Below the pieces are notes generated by a model. The model was not told the DNA's origin and searched no databases. It saw only the letters and a program-made list of their open reading frames with translations. The position numbers and the translations under genes are program-made. A stretch of DNA of 64,000 bases from Streptomyces sp. R33 (GTDB lineage Bacteria; Actinomycetota; Actinomycetes; Streptomycetales; Streptomycetaceae), in NCBI RefSeq assembly GCF_041200175.1, contig NZ_CP165727.1, positions 7,124,001 through 7,188,000 of the forward strand, written 5' to 3'. How positions within the stretch are numbered: the first letter of the stretch is position 1; each line of letters begins with the position of its first letter. Below, piece after piece: positions 1 through 8,686 of this stretch.

Positions 1-624
1 GATGCGGGCGGCGCCGACGTACGCGTCACCCCCCGCTCCGACCGGCAGGTGGCCTACCGGGCCGAGGTGCGCTGGTCGCTGACCGCTCCGGAGATCGAGG
101 AGAGCTGGCTCGGCGACACCCTGAAGCTGACGCCGCGCTGCCCGGCGGTCGGGGCCGTCGTGGAATCGGGCCTCGGCTGCTCGGTCGACCTGGGCGTCAC
201 CGTGCCCGCCGGCATTCCGGTGAAGGTGAGCGCGGGCTCCGGCACGGTGGACATCAGCGGGCTGGCCGGCGCCGTCGATGCCGAGGTCGGTGCCGGCCGG
301 CTCCGGCTGACCGCGCTGCGCGGACCGCTGCGGGCGAGCGTCGGCTCCGGCTCGCTCGAAGCCTCGGGGCTCAGCTCGCCGCAGGCCGACCTCCGGGCCG
401 GGGCGGGTTCGGCCGTCGCCCGCTTCGCCGCCCCGCCGCAGCAGGTCACCGCCCGGGCGGGCGCGGGCCACCTCCGGCTCACCGTGCCCGCGGCCACCCG
501 GTTCCGGGTCACGGACCGGGCGGGGACGGGCCGCTGCGACGTCGCCCCCGGTATGCACGACCCCGCAGCGCCGGGCCGGCTGGACATCTCGGCGGACTCG
601 GGCCGCGCCGAGGCGGCCTACTGA
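1..624 (+). CDS. Partial DUF4097-like repeat protein (5' end outside window)
   Basis: The frame is open from base 1, so the start lies upstream and only the C-terminal ~207 residues are seen. The sequence is a run of short beta-type repeats rich in Gly, Ser and Ala with recurring G-[AS]-G-[STR] motifs (SAGSGTVDISG, GAGRLRLTA, GSGSLEASG, GAGSAVARF, GAGHLRLTV). This is the look of the DUF4097 / toastrack beta-helix fold found in LiaF/LiaG-like and anti-sigma-associated proteins. No membrane segment is present in the visible part. Function cannot be assigned. A strong hairpin follows 33 bases after the stop. Confidence 0.6.
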   Translation, partial: DAGGADVRVTPRSDRQVAYRAEVRWSLTAPEIEESWLGDTLKLTPRCPAVGAVVESGLGCSVDLGVTVPAGIPVKVSAGSGTVDISGLAGAVDAEVGAGRLRLTALRGPLRASVGSGSLEASGLSSPQADLRAGAGSAVARFAAPPQQVTARAGAGHLRLTVPAATRFRVTDRAGTGRCDVAPGMHDPAAPGRLDISADSGRAEAAY

Positions 625-656
625 GAGCCGTGCCCCCACGGGTCCACGCCGAACGG

Positions 657-687
657 CGGCGGCCACGGCCGGGTGCCGTGGCCGCCG
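657..687. terminator. Bidirectional terminator-like hairpin
   Basis: A perfect 13-bp stem (CGGCGGCCACGGC / GCCGTGGCCGCCG) with a 5-nt loop lies between two convergent genes ending at 624 and 694. No U-tract follows, as is usual in Streptomyces. Confidence 0.7.
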
Positions 688-693
688 GGGCGG

Positions 694-1524
694 TCATGCG
701 TGGGGCGGGACCCGGGTGGGGCGGCCCCTGCCGCGGGTGAGGGAGTACCCGAAGATGCCGGCGAGGGCGCCGAGCAGTCCGCCCGCCGCGGTCCAGACCC
801 AGCGGTCGGACCAGCGGCCGCCGGACCAGCCGTCGGCCGGCTCGCCGACCGCCGCGGGCTGCGGCTTCGCCGAACTCCCCGAGGCCGCCTGGGCGGTCTT
901 GCCGATGCCGGGTACGAGCGGCGCCGCCAGGGCGCCGTCCACCGCGTAGGCGCCTCCCGTGTCCCGGGTGACGGCCTCGACCTCGGCCCGTACCGGAAGA
1001 CCGAGGTCCTCCTCCGCCACGCCGACGACCGTCAGGCGGACGTAGTAGCTGCCGGGGAGCGGGTCGTTGGCCCAGGGCTCGGCTCCCGGGCGGACGGTGC
1101 GCAGGGTGCAGGAGAGCTCGACCGAGGCGGCCTCCTTGGCCGCCGCGGCCTGCTGCGTGCCGTACGTGCACGCCTGGCGGCGGCGCAGCCCGTCGTAGAC
1201 GTCGAGCTGCCAGGTCGAGGCGCCGTGCCGGTTCGCCGCCGGAGGCAGCTTCACCGTGGCCTTGACCGTGGCCCGCTGCCCCGAGTCCAGCGGGACCACC
1301 CAGTAGAGGTAGTCACCGGTGGACGCGTCGGCCGTGGCCCGCTGGCCCGGCTGGATCGCCGTGGCGGTACGGAACGCGGTGCCCGCCTCGGTCGGCCCGG
1401 ACGCCTTGCCGCCGGAGCTCGGGCTCGCGCTCGCCGACGGGGTGTCCGCCGCGGCCGCGGCGGCCAGGCCGAGCACACCGCCGACGGCGAGGGCTGCGGC
1501 GGTCAGTATGCGTACGGTACGCAT
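694..1524 (-). CDS. Secreted protein with C-terminal membrane anchor, partner of VWA protein
   Basis: 276 residues starting at MRTVRILTAAA. The ATG overlaps the stop of the upstream VWA gene (TGATG) and is preceded by GGAGGACC inside that gene, so the two are translationally coupled; longer in-frame starts are not supported. An N-terminal Sec signal peptide (Ala-rich, ending near AAAADTPS) is followed by a beta-rich extracellular region of ~200 residues, a Pro/Ser linker, one membrane helix (WVWTAAGGLLGALAGIFGY) and a basic tail (TRGRGRPTR). This is an outward-facing, membrane-tethered protein. Function unknown; the coupling implies it works with the VWA protein. Confidence 0.75.
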   Translation of the reverse strand: MRTVRILTAAALAVGGVLGLAAAAAADTPSASASPSSGGKASGPTEAGTAFRTATAIQPGQRATADASTGDYLYWVVPLDSGQRATVKATVKLPPAANRHGASTWQLDVYDGLRRRQACTYGTQQAAAAKEAASVELSCTLRTVRPGAEPWANDPLPGSYYVRLTVVGVAEEDLGLPVRAEVEAVTRDTGGAYAVDGALAAPLVPGIGKTAQAASGSSAKPQPAAVGEPADGWSGGRWSDRWVWTAAGGLLGALAGIFGYSLTRGRGRPTRVPPHA

Positions 1525-2801
1525 CAGTTGGTCCTCCAGACCGAGATACGCCAGCGGGAGATCCAGCCCCACAGCAGACCGGCGACGAGACCGGCGAGCA
1601 CCAGCACGCCGAGCAGCCACCAGCCGCGGCCGAGGCCGAACGCCGCCGCGTCGGACGCGTCGTCGGGCCCGTCGACCACGTCGATGGTGAGCTCGACGGG
1701 CAGGCCCGGGGTGGTCTTGACCGAGGCGGGCGCCGAGAAGGAGTTGCTGATCTGCAGACAGACGGTCTCCACCGCCGCCTTGCCGTCCTCGTCGGTGTCC
1801 GAGTCGAGCTCGGCCTTCGGGTAGCGCAGGCCGGCGGAGATCATGTCGGTGCGTCCGTCGCCCGCCTCCGAGCCGCGGACGATCTCCCGCCCGTGCACGG
1901 TCGTCGCACGCAGCATGACACCGTAGTCGTTGTTGACGGCGCGGTCGGCGGCGATGCTCACCGAAGCGCGCAGCTCCTGGCCGGGCTTGACGTCCACCCG
2001 GTACCAGCGGTGCTCGCCGAACGTCTCACGGTCGGTGTAGAGGCCCGGGCCGAGCTGCGGGGCGCCCGCGCACTGCTTGGCCCCCTCGGTCGCCACCGGG
2101 GTGACGACCGGGGTGGCCGCGCGGTCCACCAGCTGCTTGACGCGGCCGGAGAGCTCGGCGGTGTGCTGAACGGAGGTGTAGGTGCCGCCGGTTGCCTCGG
2201 CGATGCAGATCAGCTGGTTGCGCGTCTTGGCGTCCGGGACGAGCCCGAGCGTGTCGATGACCAGGTGGATGCCCTGGGCCGCGATGTCCCGCGCCACCTC
2301 GCACGGGTCGAGCGGGGCGCAGGTGTCCTCGCCGTCGGTGATGAGCACGATCCGCCGGGTCGCGTTGCCGCCCTTGAGGTCCTCGGCCGCGCCCAGCAGG
2401 GCGGGCCCGATGGGCGTCCAGCCGGTGGGGGCCAGGGTGGCAACCGCCGTCTTCGCCTCGGTCCGGTCGAGCTTGCCGACCGGGTAGAGCTGCTTGGTGT
2501 CCTTGCAGCCGAGCTGCCGGTCGTCACCGGGATAGGTGGCCCCGAGGGTCCGTATCCCGAGCTGTACCTCGTCCGGCGTGGCGTCCAGCACCTCGTTGAA
2601 GGCCTGCTTGGCCGCGGCCATCCGCGACTTGCCGTCGATGTCGGTCGCCCGCATCGAGCCGCTGACGTCGAGGACCAGCTCGACCTTGGGGGACTCCTTC
2701 GCCACCGGTTCGCCGGCGGCGGCATTCGCCGGGAAGAGCCCGACCGCCAGAGTGGCCAACAGGCCACAGGCCCCGGCCGCCACCCATTTTCTTGTGATCA
2801 T
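1524..2801 (-). CDS. VWA-domain secreted, membrane-anchored protein
   Basis: 425 residues from MITRKWVAAG; an in-frame TTG 30 bases upstream is possible but would put ten charged residues before the signal peptide. After the signal peptide (cut near ANAAAGEP) comes a von Willebrand factor A domain with the MIDAS motif DVSGSM near residue 45, the Thr-containing loop TGWTPIG and the Asp of ITDGEDT. These are the metal-ion adhesion residues, so a divalent-cation-dependent binding domain is expected. The C-terminal half is a beta-rich domain and ends with a membrane helix (WWLLGVLVLAGLVAG) and a short basic tail. It acts on the outer face of the membrane; the ligand is unknown. It forms a coupled pair with the downstream gene. 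Confidence 0.85.
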   Translation of the reverse strand: MITRKWVAAGACGLLATLAVGLFPANAAAGEPVAKESPKVELVLDVSGSMRATDIDGKSRMAAAKQAFNEVLDATPDEVQLGIRTLGATYPGDDRQLGCKDTKQLYPVGKLDRTEAKTAVATLAPTGWTPIGPALLGAAEDLKGGNATRRIVLITDGEDTCAPLDPCEVARDIAAQGIHLVIDTLGLVPDAKTRNQLICIAEATGGTYTSVQHTAELSGRVKQLVDRAATPVVTPVATEGAKQCAGAPQLGPGLYTDRETFGEHRWYRVDVKPGQELRASVSIAADRAVNNDYGVMLRATTVHGREIVRGSEAGDGRTDMISAGLRYPKAELDSDTDEDGKAAVETVCLQISNSFSAPASVKTTPGLPVELTIDVVDGPDDASDAAAFGLGRGWWLLGVLVLAGLVAGLLWGWISRWRISVWRTN

Positions 2802-2952
2802 CGCCGGATCGTATTGAGGATCCACCCCCAAACCAAAACGCTCCGGGGAACCCTGCCCGCCCCGGCGGTGCGGTGGCCGACCTGCTGCCGGCGGCGGCCG
2901 CGGTTACGCTGGACGGGGGGCCGGTTGGCAGTGCCCCGACGGAGGCGATCTC

Positions 2953-3231
2953 ATGAGACGACGCCATCATTTCCACATCGATCATGCGGGGCACTCCGTC
3001 AGCGCCACCGTCGAGACCGGCCACCACGTCGAGGTGGAGATCCTGGTCGACGGCAAGGAGACCGGACACGGCACCACGCACCACGACCGGCCCGTCACCG
3101 TGCAGGTGGAGCTGCCGACCGAGCCGCCGATGCCGGTGTCCGTCCGCGCGACACCCGGTCCCGGCCTGCCGCGCTGCGTCCTCGAGGCCCCGGACGCCGA
3201 CCCCCAGGTCATGTCCCCGCGCCACTACTGA
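2953..3231 (+). CDS. Small His-rich hypothetical protein
   Basis: 92 residues with a clear ribosome-binding site (GGAGGCGATCTC then ATG). The N-terminal half has many histidines (RRRHHFHIDHAGH, ETGHHVE, GHGTTHHDR), followed by a short beta-rich stretch and a Pro-rich tail. There is no signal peptide or membrane helix. The spacing of the His residues would allow metal binding, but no known family is recognised. It stands alone, divergent from the VWA gene and convergent with the protease gene. Confidence 0.6.
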   Translation: MRRRHHFHIDHAGHSVSATVETGHHVEVEILVDGKETGHGTTHHDRPVTVQVELPTEPPMPVSVRATPGPGLPRCVLEAPDADPQVMSPRHY

Positions 3232-3249
3232 CGCCCTACGGCGACGCGG

Positions 3250-3296
3250 CCGAGCGGCACGCCCCCGGCCGTGAAGCCGGGGAACATGCCGCTCGG
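3250..3296. terminator. Terminator-like nested hairpin between convergent genes
   Basis: Outer arms CCGAGCGGCA and TGCCGCTCGG enclose a second stem of C5/G4 character (CCCCGGC / GCCGGGG). It lies between the genes ending at 3231 (+) and 3315 (-). Confidence 0.65.
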
Positions 3297-3314
3297 GAGG
3301 GGATCAGGCGGGCG

Positions 3315-6300
3315 TCAGCTCGCCTGGAGGGTGACGTCGTCCACGACGAAGGAGGTCTGGAGGGACTGGTCCTCCACGCCCTGGAACTTCAGGGTGACGG
3401 TCTGGCCGGCGAACCGGGACACGTCGTAGCTCTTGAGCACGTAGCCCGGGGCCGCGTCCAGGTTGGACAGGGTCTCCAGGGTCTGGCCGCCCACCGAGAC
3501 GGTGAACCGGTCGTAGGCCACGTTCTCGTCCTCGTCGGTGTCGATGTGCAGGTAGAACGCGAGCCGCGCCGTGGCGCAGCCGGCGGGCAGGGACAGCGAC
3601 TGGGAGGCGCTGTCCGTGTGGGAGGTGCCGTAGCCGGTCAGCCACGCCATGTACGAGCCGCTGTGCGAGACCTGGCCGGACTGGTTGGTGATGACGCCGG
3701 CCGTGGCGGTCCACGGGCTGCTGCCGCTCTCGAAGCCGCCGTTGACCACGACCTGCTTCGGGGTGCACGTACCCCCGCCGCCGACGGTCAGGGTGTAGGT
3801 GGTGCTGTGGGCGACCGTGCCCGTACCGGTGACGGTCAGGGTGTAGGTGCCCTGCGCCGTGCCCGCACCGATCTGGACGGTGAGCGTGGAGGAGCTGCCG
3901 GACTGCACGGACGTCGGGCTGAGCGTCGCCGTCACGCCGGACGGGGCGCCGGAGACCGACAGGGCGAGCGTCTGGGGGCTGCCGCTGACGGTGGCGGTGT
4001 TCACCGTGGAGGTGACGCTGGTGCCCGGGTCGGCGGAGCCGGCGGCCGGGGAGGTGCTGATCGAGAAGTCCTGCGCCGGGGTGTCGCCGCCGACGGCCTG
4101 CTTCCAGATCGCGTAGGCGACTCCGTCGGCGCTGCGGTCCAGCACCGTCGCGTTGATGTTGCCGGTCGTGTCGCAGGAGCTGTGGTAGCAGGAGTCGTAC
4201 GCCGCGTTCGCGGTGCCGCCCCACTTCGAGGCCTGCGCCGAGGTCTTGCGGGCGCTGGCCCCGGCCGCGTAGCCGGAGGTGGGGATGCCGCCCTGCTGGA
4301 AGGAGTAGTCGTCACTGCGGCCCTGGCCCTCGGTGTTCTCCTCGGGGGCGAGGTTGAGCGAGGTCCAGTACGCCTTCAGCGGTGCTGCGGTCGTGGAGTT
4401 GACGTTGTTGATGAAGTAGCCGCCGTTGGGCGAGCCGACCATGTCGAAGTTGTAGTAGCCCTTGATGGCTGCCTTCTCGGCGCTGCTGAGCCGGCCCACG
4501 TAGAACTCCGAGCCGTTCAGGCCCTGCTCCTCGTCGGTCCACCAGGCGAACCGCACGTGCTTGGTCATGGTCGGGTTCTTCTGCGCGAGGACGAGCGCGT
4601 TCTCCAGCAGGGTCGCCGAGCCCGATCCGTTGTCGTTGATGCCCGGGCCCGCCGAGACGCTGTCGAGGTGGGAGCCGAACATGACGGTCTGGTCGGCCGG
4701 TCCGCCGGGCCAGTCCGCGATCAGGTTGTTGGACGGGTAGGTGCAGGAGGTGCAGTTCTGCTCGGTGACGGTGAAGCCGGCCGCCTGCAGCTTGCCCTTG
4801 ATGTACGCCACGGACTGGGTGTAACCGGCGCTGCCGGCCCGGCGGTTGCCGCCGTTCTGCGAGGCGATGGTGTTCAGCTGGGTGAGGTGGGCCTGGACGT
4901 TGGCCACGTTGATGTTCGGCGGGTCGGTCCCGGGCTGGGTGCTGCCGACGTTGAGGGCGTAGTCGACGGTGTGCGCGAGGCTCGGTCCCTGGCCCTTGAC
5001 CGTGACGGTGGAGGCCCCCGGCGCCGCGTTGGACGTGGCGGAGAGGGTCAGCGTCGAGGACTGGCCGGACTGCACGGTGGCCGGGTTGAAGGACGCGGTC
5101 ACTCCGGACGGCAGTCCGGTGGCCGTGAGGGTCACCTGCTGCGCCTGTCCGGTGGTGGTGTTGGTGGTCACGGTGGTGGTGACCGAGGCGCCCTGCTGGA
5201 CGGTGCCCGACGCCGGGTTCAGCGCCATCGAGAAGTCGTCGTTCTGGCCGCTCGGGGTACAGGTCGGGTCGCCGGACTGGGCGGGCACGCTGATCGCGTC
5301 CCAGGCGGCCTTGGTCCTGGTGAACAGGTTGCAGGTCGTCGGGTCGAGCGACTTGGCGGAGCTGAGGGTCGCCGTCCGGTACTTCTTGTAGGACATGCTG
5401 CTGGTCTTGAGGAGCATGCCGCCGTAGAAGATCTTACCGGCGTTCTGCACGCCCACGCCGGTGACCGTGGACTGGTTGCAGGTGGGGCTGTTCGGCTTGC
5501 CGCCGCCCGGGCTGCTGCCCTCGGCCAGCAGGTAGAACCAGTGGTTCAGCGGACCCGCGGCCTTGTGCACCTCGGTGCCGGGTATCGCGGAGCTGTAGCA
5601 GGCCGGGTCGTTGTTGACGGCCGGCGGGTTGTACATGTTCCGGATCGGCCCGTTGCCCTGGAGGTTGATCATCTCGCCGACGGTGTAGTCCGGAGTGTCG
5701 TACGGGGCCGGCTCGTTGGCGTACGCCTCGGTCAGCGCGCCGAAGATGTCGCCGGTGGCCTCGCCGAGCCCGGACTCCTGGCCGCTGGTGCCGCCGGGGG
5801 TGTTGGAGTCGATGGCGTGCCCGTACTCGTGGCCCACCACGTCGATCCCGGCGATCCACTCGTTGGCGCTGTTGCGCCCGATGGTGACCGAGCTGCCGTC
5901 CCAGTAGGCGTTGAGGTCGCTCAGGCCCACCTTGCCCGGGAAGCTGCTGCCGTTGCCGTTGACGCCGTTGCGGCCCAGCCACTGGCTCAGCATGTCCCAC
6001 TGCTTCTGGGCGGCGAACATGAGGTCCGTACAGCCGGTTTCCTTGGACGTCGCGTTGCCCGTGCCCCAGGAGTCCGAGGACTTCGTGAACACGGTGCCGG
6101 TGCTGTAGTCCGCGCAGCTCAACCCGGGCCGGTTCGGGTCGCGCAGCGAGTACGAGCCGCCCGAGGCGGTGGTGGAGATGGTGAGCGGGTTCGGACCGTT
6201 CCACTTGCTGGTGCCGCTGCCGGCCACGACCTCGTCGTGGCGGTCGACGACCTTGCCGGTGCGGGCGTCGACGAAGACGTGCAGTTTGCTGGGCGCGGTC

Positions 6301-6827
6301 CTGGTGTTGCCGGAGAGGACGGTCTCCCAGGCCAGGACCGGCTTGTCGTCCTTGATCTTGACGACGAGCCGGCTGCCCTGCACCTTGTCGACCTTCGCCA
6401 GCTCGGCGCGCGAGGTGGCCTCGGCCGACTTCGCGGTGACGGAGGGGGTGGTCGCCACGTCGATCACGGTGGAGGTGGCCGACTGGAGGGCGCGGACGTG
6501 CCCTTCGCCGTCGGCGAGGACGACCGCGTCGCCGCCGACGACCGGCAGGCCGCGGTAGCTGCGCTCGTAGGAGACGGAGTACAGGTCCTGTACCCAGGGG
6601 GTGACCAGGCGCCGTTCGTACTGCTGCTGGGGTGAGTTGACCAGGGTGTCGAGACCGCTGCGGACCGCCGCGTCGGCGGCGGCGACCGCGCGCTCGGCGG
6701 ACTTGGCCTGCGGGGAGGGTGCGGACTGGGCCTGTGCCGAGGCCGATGCTGCGGTGGCCAGCGTGCCGGCGAGGCTCGCGGTCAGCGCCATGGCCGCCAC
6801 GGAAGCCATCCATCTGGTGGGCTGCAA
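3315..6827 (-). CDS. Secreted M4-M28 double metallopeptidase
   Basis: 1170 residues from a TTG at 6827, chosen because GGAGTGG sits 4-7 nt upstream and the signal peptide (MQPTRWMASVAAMAL...) then starts at the usual place; an ATG at 6890 has no good ribosome-binding site. Order of domains: Sec signal peptide; propeptide of FTP/PepSY type; thermolysin-like M4 domain with HEYGH near residue 332 and the third-ligand helix GLGEATGDIFG; an Ig-like repeat; an M28 aminopeptidase domain with the ligands GSHLDSV, GINDNGSGSA, WTDEEQG, NFDMVG and CYHSSCD, very like the S. griseus aminopeptidase; a second Ig-like repeat; and a C-terminal jelly-roll, carbohydrate-binding-like domain. An extracellular enzyme combining endo- and aminopeptidase activity is inferred. 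It is divergent from the LysR gene. Confidence 0.9.
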   Translation of the reverse strand: MQPTRWMASVAAMALTASLAGTLATAASASAQAQSAPSPQAKSAERAVAAADAAVRSGLDTLVNSPQQQYERRLVTPWVQDLYSVSYERSYRGLPVVGGDAVVLADGEGHVRALQSATSTVIDVATTPSVTAKSAEATSRAELAKVDKVQGSRLVVKIKDDKPVLAWETVLSGNTRTAPSKLHVFVDARTGKVVDRHDEVVAGSGTSKWNGPNPLTISTTASGGSYSLRDPNRPGLSCADYSTGTVFTKSSDSWGTGNATSKETGCTDLMFAAQKQWDMLSQWLGRNGVNGNGSSFPGKVGLSDLNAYWDGSSVTIGRNSANEWIAGIDVVGHEYGHAIDSNTPGGTSGQESGLGEATGDIFGALTEAYANEPAPYDTPDYTVGEMINLQGNGPIRNMYNPPAVNNDPACYSSAIPGTEVHKAAGPLNHWFYLLAEGSSPGGGKPNSPTCNQSTVTGVGVQNAGKIFYGGMLLKTSSMSYKKYRTATLSSAKSLDPTTCNLFTRTKAAWDAISVPAQSGDPTCTPSGQNDDFSMALNPASGTVQQGASVTTTVTTNTTTGQAQQVTLTATGLPSGVTASFNPATVQSGQSSTLTLSATSNAAPGASTVTVKGQGPSLAHTVDYALNVGSTQPGTDPPNINVANVQAHLTQLNTIASQNGGNRRAGSAGYTQSVAYIKGKLQAAGFTVTEQNCTSCTYPSNNLIADWPGGPADQTVMFGSHLDSVSAGPGINDNGSGSATLLENALVLAQKNPTMTKHVRFAWWTDEEQGLNGSEFYVGRLSSAEKAAIKGYYNFDMVGSPNGGYFINNVNSTTAAPLKAYWTSLNLAPEENTEGQGRSDDYSFQQGGIPTSGYAAGASARKTSAQASKWGGTANAAYDSCYHSSCDTTGNINATVLDRSADGVAYAIWKQAVGGDTPAQDFSISTSPAAGSADPGTSVTSTVNTATVSGSPQTLALSVSGAPSGVTATLSPTSVQSGSSSTLTVQIGAGTAQGTYTLTVTGTGTVAHSTTYTLTVGGGGTCTPKQVVVNGGFESGSSPWTATAGVITNQSGQVSHSGSYMAWLTGYGTSHTDSASQSLSLPAGCATARLAFYLHIDTDEDENVAYDRFTVSVGGQTLETLSNLDAAPGYVLKSYDVSRFAGQTVTLKFQGVEDQSLQTSFVVDDVTLQAS

Positions 6828-6915
6828 GAGTCCACTCCGATCGTGTGGGGGGTGCGGCTGGGTGTTGGCGCCGAGTATGGGCGTGGACATGGCGAGATTG
6901 GGACATCTCTGCGCG

Positions 6916-6933
6916 CATAAGACCCGCGTTATG
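6916..6933. promoter_or_regulatory. Inverted repeat in LysR/protease divergent promoter
   Basis: CATAA-N8-TTATG lies between the divergent protease and LysR genes. It fits the T-N11-A dyad that LysR-type regulators use, and is AT-rich against a GC-rich background. Binding by the adjacent LysR protein is inferred. Confidence 0.4.
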
Positions 6934-6966
6934 GTGCCGTGGGGTCACGCTGCGTAAGCTGCCGGA

Positions 6967-7926
6967 ATGCAGCTGGAGTTGAGGCATCTGCAAGCCGTGT
7001 GCCAGATAGCGGAGTCCGGCAGTCTGGGCGGCGCGGCCCGCCGGCTGGGGGTCTCCCAGCCCGCGCTCTCCGCGCAGTTGCGCAGGATCGAACGGGTCAC
7101 GGGCGGCGAGCTCTTCGTTCGCGGTAGGCACGGCGTGGAACCCACTCCGCTGGGCCAGTTCGTCCTGGCCAAGGCGCGCCGCGTGCTCACCGAGATGGAA
7201 ACCCTCGGTGCCGAGACCCGCGCCATGGCGACCGACGCCCCGCTGCGGCTCGGCTGCATCCTGCTCGTCCTGATCGACGGCCTGCTCACGCGGACGGACC
7301 TGACCCTGTCCGGGCGGGAGATCACCGTGGACGTGGAGCACTCGGTGACCGCGCTCGTACGGATGCTCGGCGCGGGCCGGTACGACGTCATCGTCTACGG
7401 CGAGGTGAACGACCACGAGGTCGCGCTGCCCCAGGGGGTCCTGGCCCGGACCCTGGTGCCCAAGGAGCCGTTCTGCATCCGGATGTCGACCCGGCACCCC
7501 CTGGCGGGGCGCGAGGTCCTGGACCTCGCCGAACTGGCCGACGAGCAGTGGATGACCCTGGTGGAGGACGACGACGGCGGCCCCGAAGCCCTGGTCGAGG
7601 CCTGCGCGAAGGCCGGCTTCGTCCCGTCCCTGCGCTACCGGATCACCGACCGCAAGATGCGCCACGACCTGGTGGCGGCGGGCCGGGCCATCTCCCTCAC
7701 CCAGCCCACGGCCCCCGCGGTGGAGGGCACCGTGATGCGCCCGTTGCTCGGCACCCCGATCACGGGCCGCATCCGCCTCGCATGGAACCGCTCGTCGGTC
7801 TCCGCCGGACAGGCGGACACCCTCTACCGCGCGGCGGCCGGCGCGTACCTGGCCAACGTGGACAACAACCCCTTCCACCGCACCTGGTGGAACGCCCACC
7901 CGGAGTCCCACCCGGTCCTCGGGTGA
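6967..7926 (+). CDS. LysR-family transcriptional regulator
   Basis: 319 residues. The N-terminal winged HTH (LRHLQAVCQIAESGSLGGAARRLGVSQ... with ALSAQLRRIE) occupies residues 1-60 and is followed by a periplasmic-binding-protein-like effector domain with LRLGCI at the start of its first strand. The gene is divergent from the M4-M28 protease with a shared intergenic inverted repeat, so control of the protease is likely. The effector is not predictable. Confidence 0.9.
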   Translation: MQLELRHLQAVCQIAESGSLGGAARRLGVSQPALSAQLRRIERVTGGELFVRGRHGVEPTPLGQFVLAKARRVLTEMETLGAETRAMATDAPLRLGCILLVLIDGLLTRTDLTLSGREITVDVEHSVTALVRMLGAGRYDVIVYGEVNDHEVALPQGVLARTLVPKEPFCIRMSTRHPLAGREVLDLAELADEQWMTLVEDDDGGPEALVEACAKAGFVPSLRYRITDRKMRHDLVAAGRAISLTQPTAPAVEGTVMRPLLGTPITGRIRLAWNRSSVSAGQADTLYRAAAGAYLANVDNNPFHRTWWNAHPESHPVLG

Positions 7927-7954
7927 GGGTCGGGGCCCGTTGCGGCCGGTGCCC

Positions 7955-8584
7955 TCAGACGGGGGCGCCGGCGGCGTGCGGGCGGAGCCGCTCGGCGTGG
8001 ACCAGTCCCGCGACGTGGTCGGTGACCATGTCGAGGATCTCCGCCGCCGCGGCGGCGTCGCCGAGCACGAGGAAGTTCAGGGTCAGCCCGTCCGTCATCG
8101 CCGCCAGATAGCGGGCCAGTACGGGGACGGGGACGCGGAGTTCGAACTCCATGCCGAGCCGGACCTGCTCGATGAGCTCGGCGTACGTCGCGCAGTACAG
8201 CTCGTACTGGCGCCGGGCCAGATGCTCGAACCCCGGCTCGCGCAGGGCGTACTGCGTGAGCTCGTACGTCAGCATGTGCTCGGCGGGATGGGCGCAGACG
8301 TGGTCCCAGTACGCCTGGAAGCCGGCCCGGACGGTCTCCCGGAGGGTGGTGCGGGGCCGGATGGCCTCCTTCACCACCGTCAGGTAGTGCTCGGTGATCG
8401 TCTCGATGACGGATTCGAGCAGCGCCTGCTTGGAGTCGAAGCAGTAGTGGAAGACGCTCAGCGACACGCCCGCCTCGGCGGCGATGGAGCGGGTCGTCGT
8501 CCTGGGGACGCCGTCGCGGGTCATCGCGCGGATCGCGGCCTCGGTCAGCTGCCGGCGCCGCTGCGCCAACGGCATCCGTGCCAT
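7955..8584 (-). CDS. TetR-family transcriptional regulator
   Basis: 209 residues. The N-terminal HTH is typical (LTEAAIRAMTRDGVPRTTTR, then SIAAEAGVSLSVFHYCFDSK), residues ~10-55; the C-terminal all-helical domain would bind an unknown ligand. An alternative start at MPLAQ, three codons in, is possible. It lies just upstream of, and in the opposite reading order to, the discoidin-domain hydrolase, which it may or may not control. Confidence 0.88.
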   Translation of the reverse strand: MARMPLAQRRRQLTEAAIRAMTRDGVPRTTTRSIAAEAGVSLSVFHYCFDSKQALLESVIETITEHYLTVVKEAIRPRTTLRETVRAGFQAYWDHVCAHPAEHMLTYELTQYALREPGFEHLARRQYELYCATYAELIEQVRLGMEFELRVPVPVLARYLAAMTDGLTLNFLVLGDAAAAAEILDMVTDHVAGLVHAERLRPHAAGAPV

Positions 8585-8686
8585 GCGGATTCTGTTCCCT
8601 TCGTTCGCGTACTGCGGCGGACGGCCGGGGCCGGCCGGATCGCAGGATCCGATCCGACCGGCCCCGGCCGCCGCCCCGGCGCGCCG

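Noticed and set aside
1893..6635. A 1580-codon open frame on the plus strand
   Set aside because: It is antisense to the M4-M28 protease and VWA genes, has no homology-like motifs and runs of Gly/Arg/Ala/Val typical of GC-rich shadow frames.
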